The notes under the pieces were generated by a model. It was not told the DNA's origin. It saw only the letters and a program-made list of their open reading frames with translations, and searched no databases. Made by a program: the position numbers and the translations under genes. DNA of 64,000 nucleotides, from NCBI GenBank assembly GCA_964598485.1, contig CAZRCD010000001.1, positions 248,001 through 312,000 on the forward strand, written 5' to 3'. Shown here one piece after another: positions 16,552-25,827 of the stretch. Numbering within the stretch: position 1 is the first letter of the stretch; every line of letters starts with the position of its first letter. Origin of the DNA: SOJA01 sp964598485. Lineage in GTDB: Archaea > Thermoproteota > Bathyarchaeia > Bathyarchaeales > Bathycorpusculaceae.

Positions 16552-18333
16552 ATGACTGAAAATGAGATGATTTGGGATCTCTCACAACTTGTTGAGAACA
16601 CAGAACCCACTTACATTCAAAAGAAATTGGAGTCTATGGTGACTGAAGCAGAAAAAGCCCGGGATGTGTATCACGGGAAGATTGGGAGCCTTGATGCGAA
16701 AGGTCTCTTAGAACTTTTGGAAATGAAAGATACTTATATCCTCAAGTTTGAGGGGGTGATCATGTATTGTCGTCTAATGTACTCAGCTGATTCGACTGAT
16801 GACGTCGCTAAACAGCTTAACGATGCCACTCGTAGGGCATATATGAAAGTTGGCCAAGCGTTGGCCTTCATAGATATCGAGTTGGGTAAGGTCCTTGCTG
16901 AAAACCGATCGTTGATCACGGATCCGGTACTAGCAGAGTACAAACACTATCTTGAAAGAATAGTGAGAAGAGTGCCACATATGCTCTCAGAAACTGAGGA
17001 GCGCCTGGTAATTATGAAAGACAAGAACGGGATTAACGCGTGGGGGATGCTTCAAAGTGATTGGCTCTCTACTAGAACCTTCGACATAGAAATTGAAGGC
17101 GAGACAAAGACGCTTCCCTACGGCAAAATAATCGGTCTTTATCAGAGTCCAGATCGTGATCTGCGGAAACGATCCAATCAAACAATCTATGAGAATTTTG
17201 GGAAGGATGAAATTGTCTGGTCAAGTGCCATCCGAGCAGTATGCGAAGATCATCTGCGAATGTGCGAACTGAGAAAGTATCCAACACCAATGACCCAGAG
17301 CTTGATCGCCAATGATGTTGATCAACAGACCATTGATAGCCTCATGAGAACTATTGAGAAAAACGTAGGTCTATATCAAAGGTATCTTGGGTTGAAGGCC
17401 AAATTGATGGGTCTAGACAAGTTAGCCAACTACGACATGGTTGCTCCTCTGCCCAATGCTCCCGACATGGATTATGGTTGGAAAGAAGCTCGAAAAGAAG
17501 TAGTGAGTGCTTACATTGGATTTGATGAGGAGATGGGAGGTTGGGTTGATGAGATGTTTGAGAGACGACACATTGACGGTGAGATACGGAAAGGAAAAAG
17601 TTCAGGGGCTTTTTGTGCTTCGTGGCTGGCTGGAAAGAGCGCCTACATCTTACAGAGCTTCAATCAGAGGGTGGGCGACGTCTACACTCAAGCACACGAG
17701 CTCGGTCACGCCATTCATGCGTATCTTGGTTCAAGAGCACAGAAGCCGAGCAACTACGAGATAGGTAGTTGCATTGCGGAAACTGGGAGCATATTTGGTG
17801 AACTGCTCTTGACTGAACGATTGCTTTCGAAAGCCAAGACAAAAGAGGAAAAACAGGCAATCCTCGCCAATATACTAGACGAGTTCGGCATGGCGGCTTT
17901 TCAAGTCTCTGCTCGTGTTTTCTTTGAACAAAGCATGTATGACGCTATAAAGCGAGGCAAGTTCTTAGATGGAGAGACTGTTGCCAAATTGTGGGTCGCA
18001 GCGCGAGATAAAATCTACGGTGATTCCGTCAATTGGTTGGACGTGATGAAGTGGGAATGGACAATGAAACCTCACTATTACATAGCAAATTATCGCTTCT
18101 ACAACTATCCTTACGTATTCGCCCAACTCTTTGTATTCGCTTTGTACCAGCTTTACAAGGAACAAGGTGAAAGCTTTATCCCCAAGCTGAAGAGACTGTT
18201 AGCTGCAGGTTCCAGCAAGTCCCCCCATGAACTTGGTGCCGAATTAGGCTTTGACATCACTGATGAGACATTTTGGGAGAAGGGCATGAAGCAAGCTGAG
18301 AAATTCATTGATATGCTTGAAGAAAACCTGTGA
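16552..18333 (+). CDS. pepF: Oligoendopeptidase F, peptidase family M3
   Basis: The 593-residue protein carries the gluzincin motif HELGHAIHA at about residues 385-393 (two His ligands and the catalytic Glu) and the third ligand in CIAETGSIFGE about 25 residues later, as expected for M3 peptidases. Length and the helical prolyl-oligopeptidase-like bowl match PepF. It cleaves short peptides in the cytosol. GC content and codon use look slightly higher than in neighbours, and the gene stands alone, so acquisition from bacteria is possible but not shown. Confidence 0.9.
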   Translation: MTENEMIWDLSQLVENTEPTYIQKKLESMVTEAEKARDVYHGKIGSLDAKGLLELLEMKDTYILKFEGVIMYCRLMYSADSTDDVAKQLNDATRRAYMKVGQALAFIDIELGKVLAENRSLITDPVLAEYKHYLERIVRRVPHMLSETEERLVIMKDKNGINAWGMLQSDWLSTRTFDIEIEGETKTLPYGKIIGLYQSPDRDLRKRSNQTIYENFGKDEIVWSSAIRAVCEDHLRMCELRKYPTPMTQSLIANDVDQQTIDSLMRTIEKNVGLYQRYLGLKAKLMGLDKLANYDMVAPLPNAPDMDYGWKEARKEVVSAYIGFDEEMGGWVDEMFERRHIDGEIRKGKSSGAFCASWLAGKSAYILQSFNQRVGDVYTQAHELGHAIHAYLGSRAQKPSNYEIGSCIAETGSIFGELLLTERLLSKAKTKEEKQAILANILDEFGMAAFQVSARVFFEQSMYDAIKRGKFLDGETVAKLWVAARDKIYGDSVNWLDVMKWEWTMKPHYYIANYRFYNYPYVFAQLFVFALYQLYKEQGESFIPKLKRLLAAGSSKSPHELGAELGFDITDETFWEKGMKQAEKFIDMLEENL

Positions 18334-18540
18334 TTCGCGCTTCATAAATCGTATCACAAGTTAGAATAGTGATCTCTCTCACATAAACCCCCGTTTTTCT
18401 AAACACGCTTTTTATTCTCTCTTACAGTTTGCGGAAGCATACTTCGAGTATGTTACAGAAATAAATCGAGCCAAAATCTTCAGGAAACGGAAGTAAACAC
18501 CGTGTGGAAAAATCCAAAAACTAACAGATCGGCCCGAAAA

Positions 18541-19749
18541 TTAGCAGATAGGGATTTTTCCTTCGACTAGTTTCATACAGAATTTATCTATGTTTTCCAG
18601 TTCATAATCTAATACTTCTTTTATTTCGCGTCTCACTGTTTCTATGTGGTTGTTTCCTTTCATTATGACTTGAGCTGCCGCAATAGTAGGGTGATCTATC
18701 GGAGTACCAATTTTGCTTAGCAGCCAAATGTAGACTTCTTCAACCTCAGGCACTTGCTCATAAACGTCTTGGGCTATTTTGTACGTTAGAACATTGTAAA
18801 TTTTTCCAACGTGACTTACTGGGTTTTTCCCAGCTGCAGCCTCTGAACAGAAAGGCCTGTTCAAAGATATTAAGCCGTTTACACGATTCCCTCTGCCCAC
18901 TTCCCCAGAGTCACCGCTCTCTGCACTAGTGCCCAAAACTGTCAGGTACATACCGCCCAAACCTCTTCCACGCACATCCAAAGTGTTTAGTTGCACATCA
19001 ACGCCATCAAAATCAGTGTTGGCATTAACGAATTTTTTGGTTTCTTCTAGGATTTTCGCTTTTTTATCGAAGTAATCTTCTTCGCTGCTTATGTAACGAT
19101 CGACGAATGCCATTGAAACTGTTAAGTATAGGTGGTTGTTGTTTCTGTAACCCATGACTTTTATGTCTTCACCTGATTCTTGAAAGCGTTGCTTAAACTC
19201 TGTTGAGTTTAGAAATTGTTCAGTTTTTCGAACTACCTTCTCTGTTGTAGTCATAGGTGCATAGCCAACAGCTGCCGAGGTGTCATTTGCCCCTAAAACT
19301 TTTCCTTTTCGCTTAAAAATGTCGACTAGGCCGACTGAGCCTGGTTTTAGCTCAACTTGATATTTCACATGTTTTTCCGGATCCACGAAGCGCATGTTTT
19401 TTCTAAACCATTCTTTGGCAACGTTGACGGCTATTTCGCTGACATTTATTTCTTCGCCGTTGATCTTTGAGGTTGCCCTATCGCCGAACACAAAAAGCAT
19501 TGGTTGTTTCACTATGCCCCCGCCGAATCTAGGTTCAGCTTCTCCCGCCACAAGTAAAGACTTGTCAACATTATGATGAAGTATTGCACCAGCTTTCTCT
19601 AAGTATATCTTGCTTAAACGTATAGAAATTTGGTCCATTACCGCGTCACAAATGTAGTCTGGATGTCCAAGGCCTTTTCTTTCAACGATTTCTATACGTT
19701 GTTTCTTAAGCGGAGTCTGTTTCAAGTCTTCTACAATTATGTTTCGCAT
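18541..19749 (-). CDS. mat: Archaeal S-adenosylmethionine synthetase
   Basis: The 402-residue protein begins MRNIIVEDLKQTPLKKQRIE and contains ERKGLGHPDYICDAVMD, HHNVDKSLLVAGEAEPRFGGG and GRGLGGMYLTVLGTSAESGDSGEVGRGN in pieces, which mark the archaeal type of methionine adenosyltransferase (unrelated in detail to bacterial MetK). It makes SAM from ATP and methionine in the cytosol. Length is normal for the family. The divergent HTH/CBS regulator starts 82 bp away and shares its upstream region. No riboswitch-like fold is apparent. Confidence 0.95.
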   Translation of the reverse strand: MRNIIVEDLKQTPLKKQRIEIVERKGLGHPDYICDAVMDQISIRLSKIYLEKAGAILHHNVDKSLLVAGEAEPRFGGGIVKQPMLFVFGDRATSKINGEEINVSEIAVNVAKEWFRKNMRFVDPEKHVKYQVELKPGSVGLVDIFKRKGKVLGANDTSAAVGYAPMTTTEKVVRKTEQFLNSTEFKQRFQESGEDIKVMGYRNNNHLYLTVSMAFVDRYISSEEDYFDKKAKILEETKKFVNANTDFDGVDVQLNTLDVRGRGLGGMYLTVLGTSAESGDSGEVGRGNRVNGLISLNRPFCSEAAAGKNPVSHVGKIYNVLTYKIAQDVYEQVPEVEEVYIWLLSKIGTPIDHPTIAAAQVIMKGNNHIETVRREIKEVLDYELENIDKFCMKLVEGKIPIC

Positions 19750-19831
19750 GATTAGTCATCCTTCGTAAAGCTTCAGTTGTACTGACAACAGATATATACT
19801 TTACTGCATTATTTATAGTCAAAAATAACTG

Positions 19832-20374
19832 GTGGTTATTTTGGTAATCACAGGCACTAAACTGAAACAGTTGAGAATAAAAGCGAGATTGACGCAGAGA
19901 AAACTGGCTGAACTTGCCGGTGTTTCACAAGCTCACGTAGCAAAAATAGAACTGGGGAAAGTGGACCCAAGGCTATCGACAATTAACAGAATATTAGAAG
20001 TTTTAACAGAAGGAAAAAAGAGGAAATGTAAGGACGTAATGGTTGAGGGCGTACTTTTTGCAAAGCCAAACGATAACATTCTGAAAGTAAGCGAAGCAAT
20101 GATGAGACACGCCATTTCTCAGATGCCCGTATTGTTTGGAAACAGAGTGGTGGGAACAATAATGGAAGAAAGCATAATTAGAAACCTAAGTTCAAACATA
20201 GCAAACGAGAAAGTTAAAAACATCATGGGTCCACCCTTACCCATGGTCTCAGAGGAAACATCCATAGATGCGATCCGTCCGTTGCTTGAAAGACATCAAG
20301 GCGTGTTGGTTGCAAGAAACAGAGAAATCGTTGGAATAATAACACGGTCAGACCTTCTAAAAACAATATGTTAA
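19832..20374 (+). CDS. HTH regulator with paired CBS domains
   Basis: The N-terminal 60 residues are an XRE-type helix-turn-helix (LRIKARLTQRKLAELAGVSQ, AHVAKIELGKVDPRL). The rest (about 65-180) is a pair of CBS domains (MRHAISQMPVLF; LERHQGVLVARNREIVGII), which in other proteins bind adenosyl ligands such as AMP or SAM. Being divergent from the SAM synthetase gene, regulation by a SAM-related ligand is tempting but is inference. Possible starts are GTG 19832, TTG 19841 or GTG 19844; the last two lie better behind GGTGG. Confidence 0.75.
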   Translation: MVILVITGTKLKQLRIKARLTQRKLAELAGVSQAHVAKIELGKVDPRLSTINRILEVLTEGKKRKCKDVMVEGVLFAKPNDNILKVSEAMMRHAISQMPVLFGNRVVGTIMEESIIRNLSSNIANEKVKNIMGPPLPMVSEETSIDAIRPLLERHQGVLVARNREIVGIITRSDLLKTIC

Positions 20375-20375
20375 A

Positions 20376-21566
20376 ATGGTGCTGCACACGCAAATTGAAG
20401 AGTTTAAGCAAAAAGCAAACGAAGCAATCGAAGAGCTAAAAGCAGCAAACCCGAAGGAAGCAATGATAATTCACCATGACGATGCAGACGGCTTATGTTC
20501 AGCCTCTATTACAAAGAGGGCTCTGGAACGTGAAAAAGTAAAAATCAAAACGTTCTGCCTAGAAAAAGTTTACACTGAAGTGATTGAAGACTTACATTCA
20601 AAAGCTGGACAAACAATATTTTACGTGGACATAGGCTCTCCACACGCAGATCTAATATCCAAATATAATAAAGGCAGAAACCTAACCATAATCTTGGATC
20701 ACCACGACCCTAAACCGTCCAAAGACCCGAAGGTTTTAGATTTAAACCTTGAGCATTTCGGCTTTAAGGGCGAAACAGATTTTTCAGGAGCAACATGCTG
20801 TTATCTATTTGCAAAAGCCCTGAACAACGCCAACCAAGACCTAAGTTATCTAGCTCTTGTCGGAAGCTGCGAAATCCCACAAGGGTTTCTAGGAATAAAC
20901 AAGATGATTTTGCAAGAAGCCCTAAAGAACGAAATAGTCCAACAGAAGGGCAAAAATCATGAAATAACAAAGTTCAAAATCCGGGTCAATCCCCTGTTTT
21001 CGAAACTTCAGATTTTAGGGGCAGTAGGTTATTATGAAGGTGGACCTGAAATCGGAATAAATGTTTGTCTTGAAGGGTCAAGCAAAGACACAAAAGACAG
21101 GGTTAACACTTTAGAGAATCAACGTAAGGAGGCTAACCGAAGGCTTTTGGGAAGGCTTTACCGTGAAAGGCTCAAGGAAACAAGACACATTCAATGGTTT
21201 GACGCTGGAAGCATGTATGCTGGCATGGGCGTAAAAGTGATAGGACAGTTTTGCTCTTTCTTGTCTTATAAGGCACGTTTGATAAAACCCAACAAGTACA
21301 TCCTAGGATTCGTAGATGTGCCACGAGAAATTTCGGGTTGGGGAAAACTAGAGGGAAACTTTGTTAAGGGTTCTGTTAGAGTGCCAAAAGTTATGCAGTC
21401 GCAAATTGAGGAGGGAAAACTGATGGGAGCTGTGAACCTTCTAGATAAAGCATCTGAAGGCTTCGGAATAGCTGATGGACATCAGTATGCTGCAAGCGTA
21501 GTAGTGCCAACAGACAAAAAACAGATACTTGTAGAAAACGCTGAAAGAGCAATTGGGACTCTCTGA
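20376..21566 (+). CDS. DHH-family phosphoesterase, RecJ/GAN-like
   Basis: The 396-residue protein has DHH-family metal motifs: IIHHDDADGLCSAS (residues 29-42), YVDIGSPHADL and the eponymous ILDHHDP. The C-terminal DHHA1-like domain ends with GGG-like substitutes (GFGIADGHQYAASVVV). Archaeal relatives are single-strand exonucleases associated with GINS, or oligonucleotide-cleaving enzymes. It starts 2 nt after the stop of the HTH/CBS gene, so the two are coupled. Confidence 0.8.
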   Translation: MVLHTQIEEFKQKANEAIEELKAANPKEAMIIHHDDADGLCSASITKRALEREKVKIKTFCLEKVYTEVIEDLHSKAGQTIFYVDIGSPHADLISKYNKGRNLTIILDHHDPKPSKDPKVLDLNLEHFGFKGETDFSGATCCYLFAKALNNANQDLSYLALVGSCEIPQGFLGINKMILQEALKNEIVQQKGKNHEITKFKIRVNPLFSKLQILGAVGYYEGGPEIGINVCLEGSSKDTKDRVNTLENQRKEANRRLLGRLYRERLKETRHIQWFDAGSMYAGMGVKVIGQFCSFLSYKARLIKPNKYILGFVDVPREISGWGKLEGNFVKGSVRVPKVMQSQIEEGKLMGAVNLLDKASEGFGIADGHQYAASVVVPTDKKQILVENAERAIGTL

Positions 21567-21624
21567 TTGATGCGAGGTATGTGTTTGCTCAAATCAGTGT
21601 GTTGAAGCAGAGCGTTAAAGTGGA

Positions 21625-22404
21625 GTGATGAAAATTATGAATATGTCTACAGTCAAATACGCTGTTGTTCGACCTGTACCAGATTCCTACGATCATTGTG
21701 TAAGGACAAACACTGAAAAAATAGACGTTGCCCTTGCCAAGAGTCAACATTCGCGATATTGCAAGGCTTTACAGAAGCTTGGACTGGAACTCATTTGGAT
21801 AAAAGGTGACAACACTCTTCCAGATAGCTGCTTTGTAGAGGACACAGCCATAGTATTGGGGGAGAAGGCAATAATCTGCAACATGAAAACAAAATCCCGA
21901 GCCAAGGAAGTGGTTGAAGTTGCCAATGTGTTGGAAAAACTAAAAGAGACATATCACATTAAACCGCCAGTCACCATTGATGGCGGAGACGTTCTCAAAA
22001 TTGAAGACAAAGTTTTCGTAGGGCTCTCAGCAAGAACTAATATTCACGCTATATGTCAGCTTAGAAAAATTCTAAAAAACACCAACTTTGAGCTAATTAC
22101 AGTGGCGATTCACAATGTACTTCATCTAAAGTCTGCGTGTACTTATCTTGGAAATAACTGTGTTATACTTTCAAAGGGACATTTTGACACAGACATTCTG
22201 CGAGATTATAAGAAAATTATGGTTGCAAGAGGAGAGGAATACGTTGCAGATTGCCTTGCCATAAATGGAACGGTCTTGATGGCGAAAGGCTTTCCTAAGA
22301 CGAAGAGACTTGTAGAAAAAGAAGGCTTTTTCGTCAAAGAATTGGAAATGTCAGAGTTTCGCAGAGGAGACGGCGCCCTGACGTGTCTGTCAATTTTATG
22401 GTAA
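21625..22404 (+). CDS. Dimethylarginine dimethylaminohydrolase-like amidinotransferase-fold enzyme
   Basis: The 259-residue protein has the DDAH/arginine deiminase-superfamily catalytic set: PDSCFVEDTA (residues about 70-79), IDGGDVLK, the catalytic His in VLHLKSACTYLG and the nucleophilic Cys in DGALTCLS close to the C-terminus. This argues for hydrolysis of methylated arginine or a related guanidino compound to citrulline. The substrate in archaea is not known. An ATG at 21637 is an alternative start. Confidence 0.8.
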   Translation: MMKIMNMSTVKYAVVRPVPDSYDHCVRTNTEKIDVALAKSQHSRYCKALQKLGLELIWIKGDNTLPDSCFVEDTAIVLGEKAIICNMKTKSRAKEVVEVANVLEKLKETYHIKPPVTIDGGDVLKIEDKVFVGLSARTNIHAICQLRKILKNTNFELITVAIHNVLHLKSACTYLGNNCVILSKGHFDTDILRDYKKIMVARGEEYVADCLAINGTVLMAKGFPKTKRLVEKEGFFVKELEMSEFRRGDGALTCLSILW

Positions 22405-22543
22405 TTTTTTCAACCAAAACACACTACCCCCCTCCTATTTTAGGAAACATTACTTGAGATAGGTGTTAACACGTCTGCGAGAAAGATGTTTTTATTGTTA
22501 TTCCAAAAACGTGAATAGTTAACTAAAAATCGAAAAGCTAGCT

Positions 22544-22622
22544 AGAATCCTGCTTTCATTAGGTTGCATGAGTTCTCTTACGGATGATTGTTGCGTACGA
22601 GCCTTGACACAGCATAAAGCCT
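22544..22622 (-). pseudogene. Detached copy of the truD 3' end
   Basis: About 80 bases repeat the last codons of truD (24023-24110). AATCCTGCTTT, ATTAGGTTGC, ATGAGTTCTCTTA, TTGTTGC and CATAAAGC/CGTAAAGC blocks appear in the same order, with an 8-base gap, and the copy still ends AGGF-like then a stop (TAG instead of TAA). It lies on the far side of the ATPase gene at 22638, so the ATPase is bracketed by two truD tails. Confidence 0.65.
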
Positions 22623-22637
22623 AGTCTTGGTTAAAGA

Positions 22638-23915
22638 TCACAAGTAACAAGCTGGAGCAAACAGTACATATGTGTTTTGAACCTTTTCTTTGCCCCAGAA
22701 ATCCTTAGTAATTATTAATGCTTTTTCGGGTTTGTAGGTTTTGATAAAGCTTCTCAGACTCCTCGGGATTTTCGGCTTCTTGAAGGCTTGATATTTGGCT
22801 TCTATGGGAATCATTCTGTCGTTCAATCTGAGAATGAAATCGACTTCTGCCTTCGCTATTGTTCTCCAGTAATTTATCGTTTTATCGGGAAAACTGTTTC
22901 TCAAACATAGAAAAACATGGTTTTCAACTAGCGCGCCGGCGTCTGGTCTTCTTTCCAGAGGGTTGAAGTTGCCCACTATGTAATTTCGCAGTCCCAGATC
23001 AAAAAAGTATACTTTGGGATTTTTCTTCAATTCCGTTATGGGATTCCTGTAGAAAGGCTGAATCAGTTTCATTATGTAAGTCTCTGACAGTATTGAAATC
23101 ATCCTTTTTACTTCTTTGTAATAGCTCTGGCATGTTGAACTGAGTTCGTTGTAATTTATCAATTTTCCAGTTAGAGTTGCCAGAACCCTGACGACGCATC
23201 GGTACTTGAAAGCGTCGCTGACTTTTAGAAACTCAACAACATCTTTGGAGACGTACGTGTCATAGATACTCTTCAATACCATTCTCTTGGTTCCAAAATC
23301 CTCCGCCTTAATCACCGCAGGGTATCCCCCAAAACTCAAATACTCGTTGAGTAAGGAAGCAAACTCTTTCAGGAAGATATCCCTCTCAGCGAAAACCTCG
23401 CCGTTGAGCAAGAACTCTTTGACATAGCTATTCCTATTTTCATATATCTTCGCAAGTCTGGGATCCTTTGCGACTAGGAATTCGTGAAAACTGAAGGGGA
23501 AAAGTTCAAAGAAGAACACTCTTCCAACTAGAAATTTTGCCATTGCTCCGCTAAGCTCCAAGGATGAACTGCCAGTGACTATAAACTTCGCGTTCTCAAA
23601 GGTGTCGTACAACAGCTTTAGTGTTTTCCCTGGGTCTCTCACATAATGGTACTCGTCCATCAGAAAATAGTGTTTACCTTCCCTCAGCAAGAAGCTCTTG
23701 ATATACTCTTTGGCGTTTGCTTCAAAGGCCTCAAGAACGTCGGGGTCTTCAAAATTCAAGAAAACCACGTTCTTTCCTTTCAACTTTTCTTGAAGAATTT
23801 TCAAAACCGTCGTTTTGCCCGACTGCCTCGGACCTTTAATCGCGTATGCCTCTCTTCTATCCAGCCATTTCATTAGGTCAGGTAGAATGGCCCTCGGAAA
23901 TATCTCAGCTTTCAT
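22638..23915 (-). CDS. AAA+ ATPase with DUF4143 domain
   Basis: The 425-residue protein has Walker A GPRQSGKTT (residues about 28-36), Walker B FLMDEYHYV and GSSSLELSG as sensor. The C-terminal part (DLGLRNYIVG, EVDFILRLNDRMIPIEAKY) is the DUF4143 nuclease-like region with Asp-Glu-Lys residues. These ATPases are scattered in prokaryotes as mobile or accessory genes of unknown role. It is flanked by a duplicate of the truD 3' end, which fits insertion as a cassette. Confidence 0.85.
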   Translation of the reverse strand: MKAEIFPRAILPDLMKWLDRREAYAIKGPRQSGKTTVLKILQEKLKGKNVVFLNFEDPDVLEAFEANAKEYIKSFLLREGKHYFLMDEYHYVRDPGKTLKLLYDTFENAKFIVTGSSSLELSGAMAKFLVGRVFFFELFPFSFHEFLVAKDPRLAKIYENRNSYVKEFLLNGEVFAERDIFLKEFASLLNEYLSFGGYPAVIKAEDFGTKRMVLKSIYDTYVSKDVVEFLKVSDAFKYRCVVRVLATLTGKLINYNELSSTCQSYYKEVKRMISILSETYIMKLIQPFYRNPITELKKNPKVYFFDLGLRNYIVGNFNPLERRPDAGALVENHVFLCLRNSFPDKTINYWRTIAKAEVDFILRLNDRMIPIEAKYQAFKKPKIPRSLRSFIKTYKPEKALIITKDFWGKEKVQNTYVLFAPACYL

Positions 23916-24022
23916 ATTTAATATTAGTATTCTTTAATGTTTTTAAATTTTACTAATGTTAAAAATAACCAAGTCTCTACGAATAGCATATCGTCCCAGA
24001 AAACAGCAACTCGGAAACCGGG

Positions 24023-25408
24023 TTAAAATCCTGCTTTTATTAGGTTGCGTGGTTTCATGAGTTCTCTTAAGACTATTGTTGCATAGGAACCACGATACAA
24101 CGTAAAGCTTATTTTTGCTTTATGTTTTGATGGGTTAGCATGATCTTCTGAGATTTCCTCCAGTGAGAAACTATTTAGTGGAACTGTTGCTGTCCGCAGT
24201 CTTCCTCTCAGGCTTATTTCTGGCACCGCTTCAATTTTGAAGTTTTCCATAGCAATATCCTCTTCTTGTAGAATTTGTTTTTCGATTTCTCCTTGAACGC
24301 CTTTAGAAGGATGCTGTTTGAAGCCGACTAGTGGAATTGCCAAGCGCATTTTTCCAGTTTGAATTGCCTTGTTGATTCCTTCGCATGCATCTGTGCTTAC
24401 TATTTTGCACATTCTTAGCATTGGCAGTCCAGAACGCTCCACATTTACAACATAATCTCCAACCTTAGCCCTGTTCAACGGAAGCCCTTTCCTTATACTT
24501 TTGCTTAGGAACTTGTTGAACAAGTAAGCCTGACAAGCTTGTGGAAAAAGCCTTCTAAGCTTTGGCGGCAGTTTCCTAAAAGCACCTATGAAATCGTCTG
24601 GTTTTTTGGCTAAATGGTTAAGCATTAGACGTTCATAATGTAGTTTTTTTGGAAAGTTCTTTAGGGCTTGCTTAAAGTCTTGCGTTTTCTGCAGTTGTTC
24701 CCGTGCCCATCGAGATTCTGGATGCTCATGCAGGCTTGACTTGGCTAAATAAAGCATTGCTGCTTTCTCGAAATTTTGTTGAACTAGGGCTTTCCCAACC
24801 AGATGCGTTATTGGGCGTGTTGTTCCGAATCTTTGATGACCGAAAAAGTTTGGAGCGCCACCAATCACCCTAAGTTCTTCAACAGTTTTTGTTATCCGTT
24901 CTTTGATCTCAGATTTTGAGTGGCTTATGGCTCTGATGGTTATGTGAAAATGGTTTCCTAAGAGATAGTAGGATGAAAGGTTGCTGCGAAAATATCCTAT
25001 TGGATAAATTTCGATGTCTTTGGCTTGAACTTTTTGGATTTCTTCAGCTGATACATCTTCAACTGTGATGTGCTGAGCGGTTACAGCCTTCGCATCTTTT
25101 ATGCCAGCAAATTGAATACATTTTGTGCTTATGCCCAACTGCTTGGCGACCGCCTTCAGAGCCAAGAAAGTGTCCCAGTTCCGCTTGATTAAAACACATA
25201 GCAGATAGCGATTCTTAACACTTGAAGAGTCTAACGCCTCTTGCTCAACATTTCTTTCAGACGGTTTTATTCCCGCTTCGGAACCATCAACTAAAACTTC
25301 TCTAACAACAAAATCTTCAACACGCTGCCGAATAACCCCGCCAACACCCAAAGAACTCGTAGCGTAAACCTCAATACCTATAAACTTCTCCAATCTAGGA
25401 ACAAACAA
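24023..25408 (-). CDS. truD: tRNA pseudouridine synthase D
   Basis: The 461-residue protein contains FAGIKDAKAVTAQ (about residues 101-113), carrying the catalytic Asp of the TruD family, and GGAPNFFGHQRFG around 198-210, the second TruD signature. It isomerises a uridine in tRNA (U13 in bacteria, U35 in eukaryotic Pus7). The insertion domain (residues about 240-370) is typical. The pth2 gene lies 12 nt upstream on the same strand, so the two form an operon. Confidence 0.95.
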   Translation of the reverse strand: MFVPRLEKFIGIEVYATSSLGVGGVIRQRVEDFVVREVLVDGSEAGIKPSERNVEQEALDSSSVKNRYLLCVLIKRNWDTFLALKAVAKQLGISTKCIQFAGIKDAKAVTAQHITVEDVSAEEIQKVQAKDIEIYPIGYFRSNLSSYYLLGNHFHITIRAISHSKSEIKERITKTVEELRVIGGAPNFFGHQRFGTTRPITHLVGKALVQQNFEKAAMLYLAKSSLHEHPESRWAREQLQKTQDFKQALKNFPKKLHYERLMLNHLAKKPDDFIGAFRKLPPKLRRLFPQACQAYLFNKFLSKSIRKGLPLNRAKVGDYVVNVERSGLPMLRMCKIVSTDACEGINKAIQTGKMRLAIPLVGFKQHPSKGVQGEIEKQILQEEDIAMENFKIEAVPEISLRGRLRTATVPLNSFSLEEISEDHANPSKHKAKISFTLYRGSYATIVLRELMKPRNLIKAGF

Positions 25409-25420
25409 AACTTACGCCTT

Positions 25421-25798
25421 CTAGAGAAGCAGAAGCGTGCTTGTTATTTTGTCTATCTTTTCAACGGGTGCTGGACCAATTCCCAAACATGTTATTGTCC
25501 CGGGAGGAATTTCTGTAAGACCCCTGTCGATTATCAGTGCACAAGGTATCGCCAACTCTTTTGCTTGTTTTTCCAGTTCGAGCAGTTCTTCTTCGCTTTC
25601 TACTTTAACAGCTATTTTGCACTGTCCTTCCCGCAGCCAAGCTTTCCACCATTCTTTAAAGTGCTTGCGTGCTTCTTCCCCCGCTGAAACTGCAGCATGC
25701 CCAGCTTGCGCTGCAATTTTTCCCTTACTCATTTTCAAGTCAGAACGGAAAGCGATAACTTGTTTGTAACGAAATTCGGACATGTCTTTGTAAACCAT
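25421..25798 (-). CDS. pth2: Peptidyl-tRNA hydrolase 2
   Basis: The 125-residue protein has the Pth2 signature KMSKGKIAAQAGHAAV near residues 22-37 and the conserved end PPGTITCLGIGPAP. It releases tRNA from stalled peptidyl-tRNA. Length is standard for archaeal Pth2 (about 115-125). MSEFRYKQ, five residues in, is an alternative start. It sits directly upstream of truD. Confidence 0.95.
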   Translation of the reverse strand: MVYKDMSEFRYKQVIAFRSDLKMSKGKIAAQAGHAAVSAGEEARKHFKEWWKAWLREGQCKIAVKVESEEELLELEKQAKELAIPCALIIDRGLTEIPPGTITCLGIGPAPVEKIDKITSTLLLL

Positions 25799-25827
25799 CC
25801 TTCGTTATCAATTGCCGTCTATAGATT

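Noticed and set aside
18334..18540. SAM riboswitch or other leader RNA near the SAM synthetase gene
   Set aside because: This sequence is downstream of mat, and the true upstream region (19750-19831) is too short and AT-rich with no recognisable fold.
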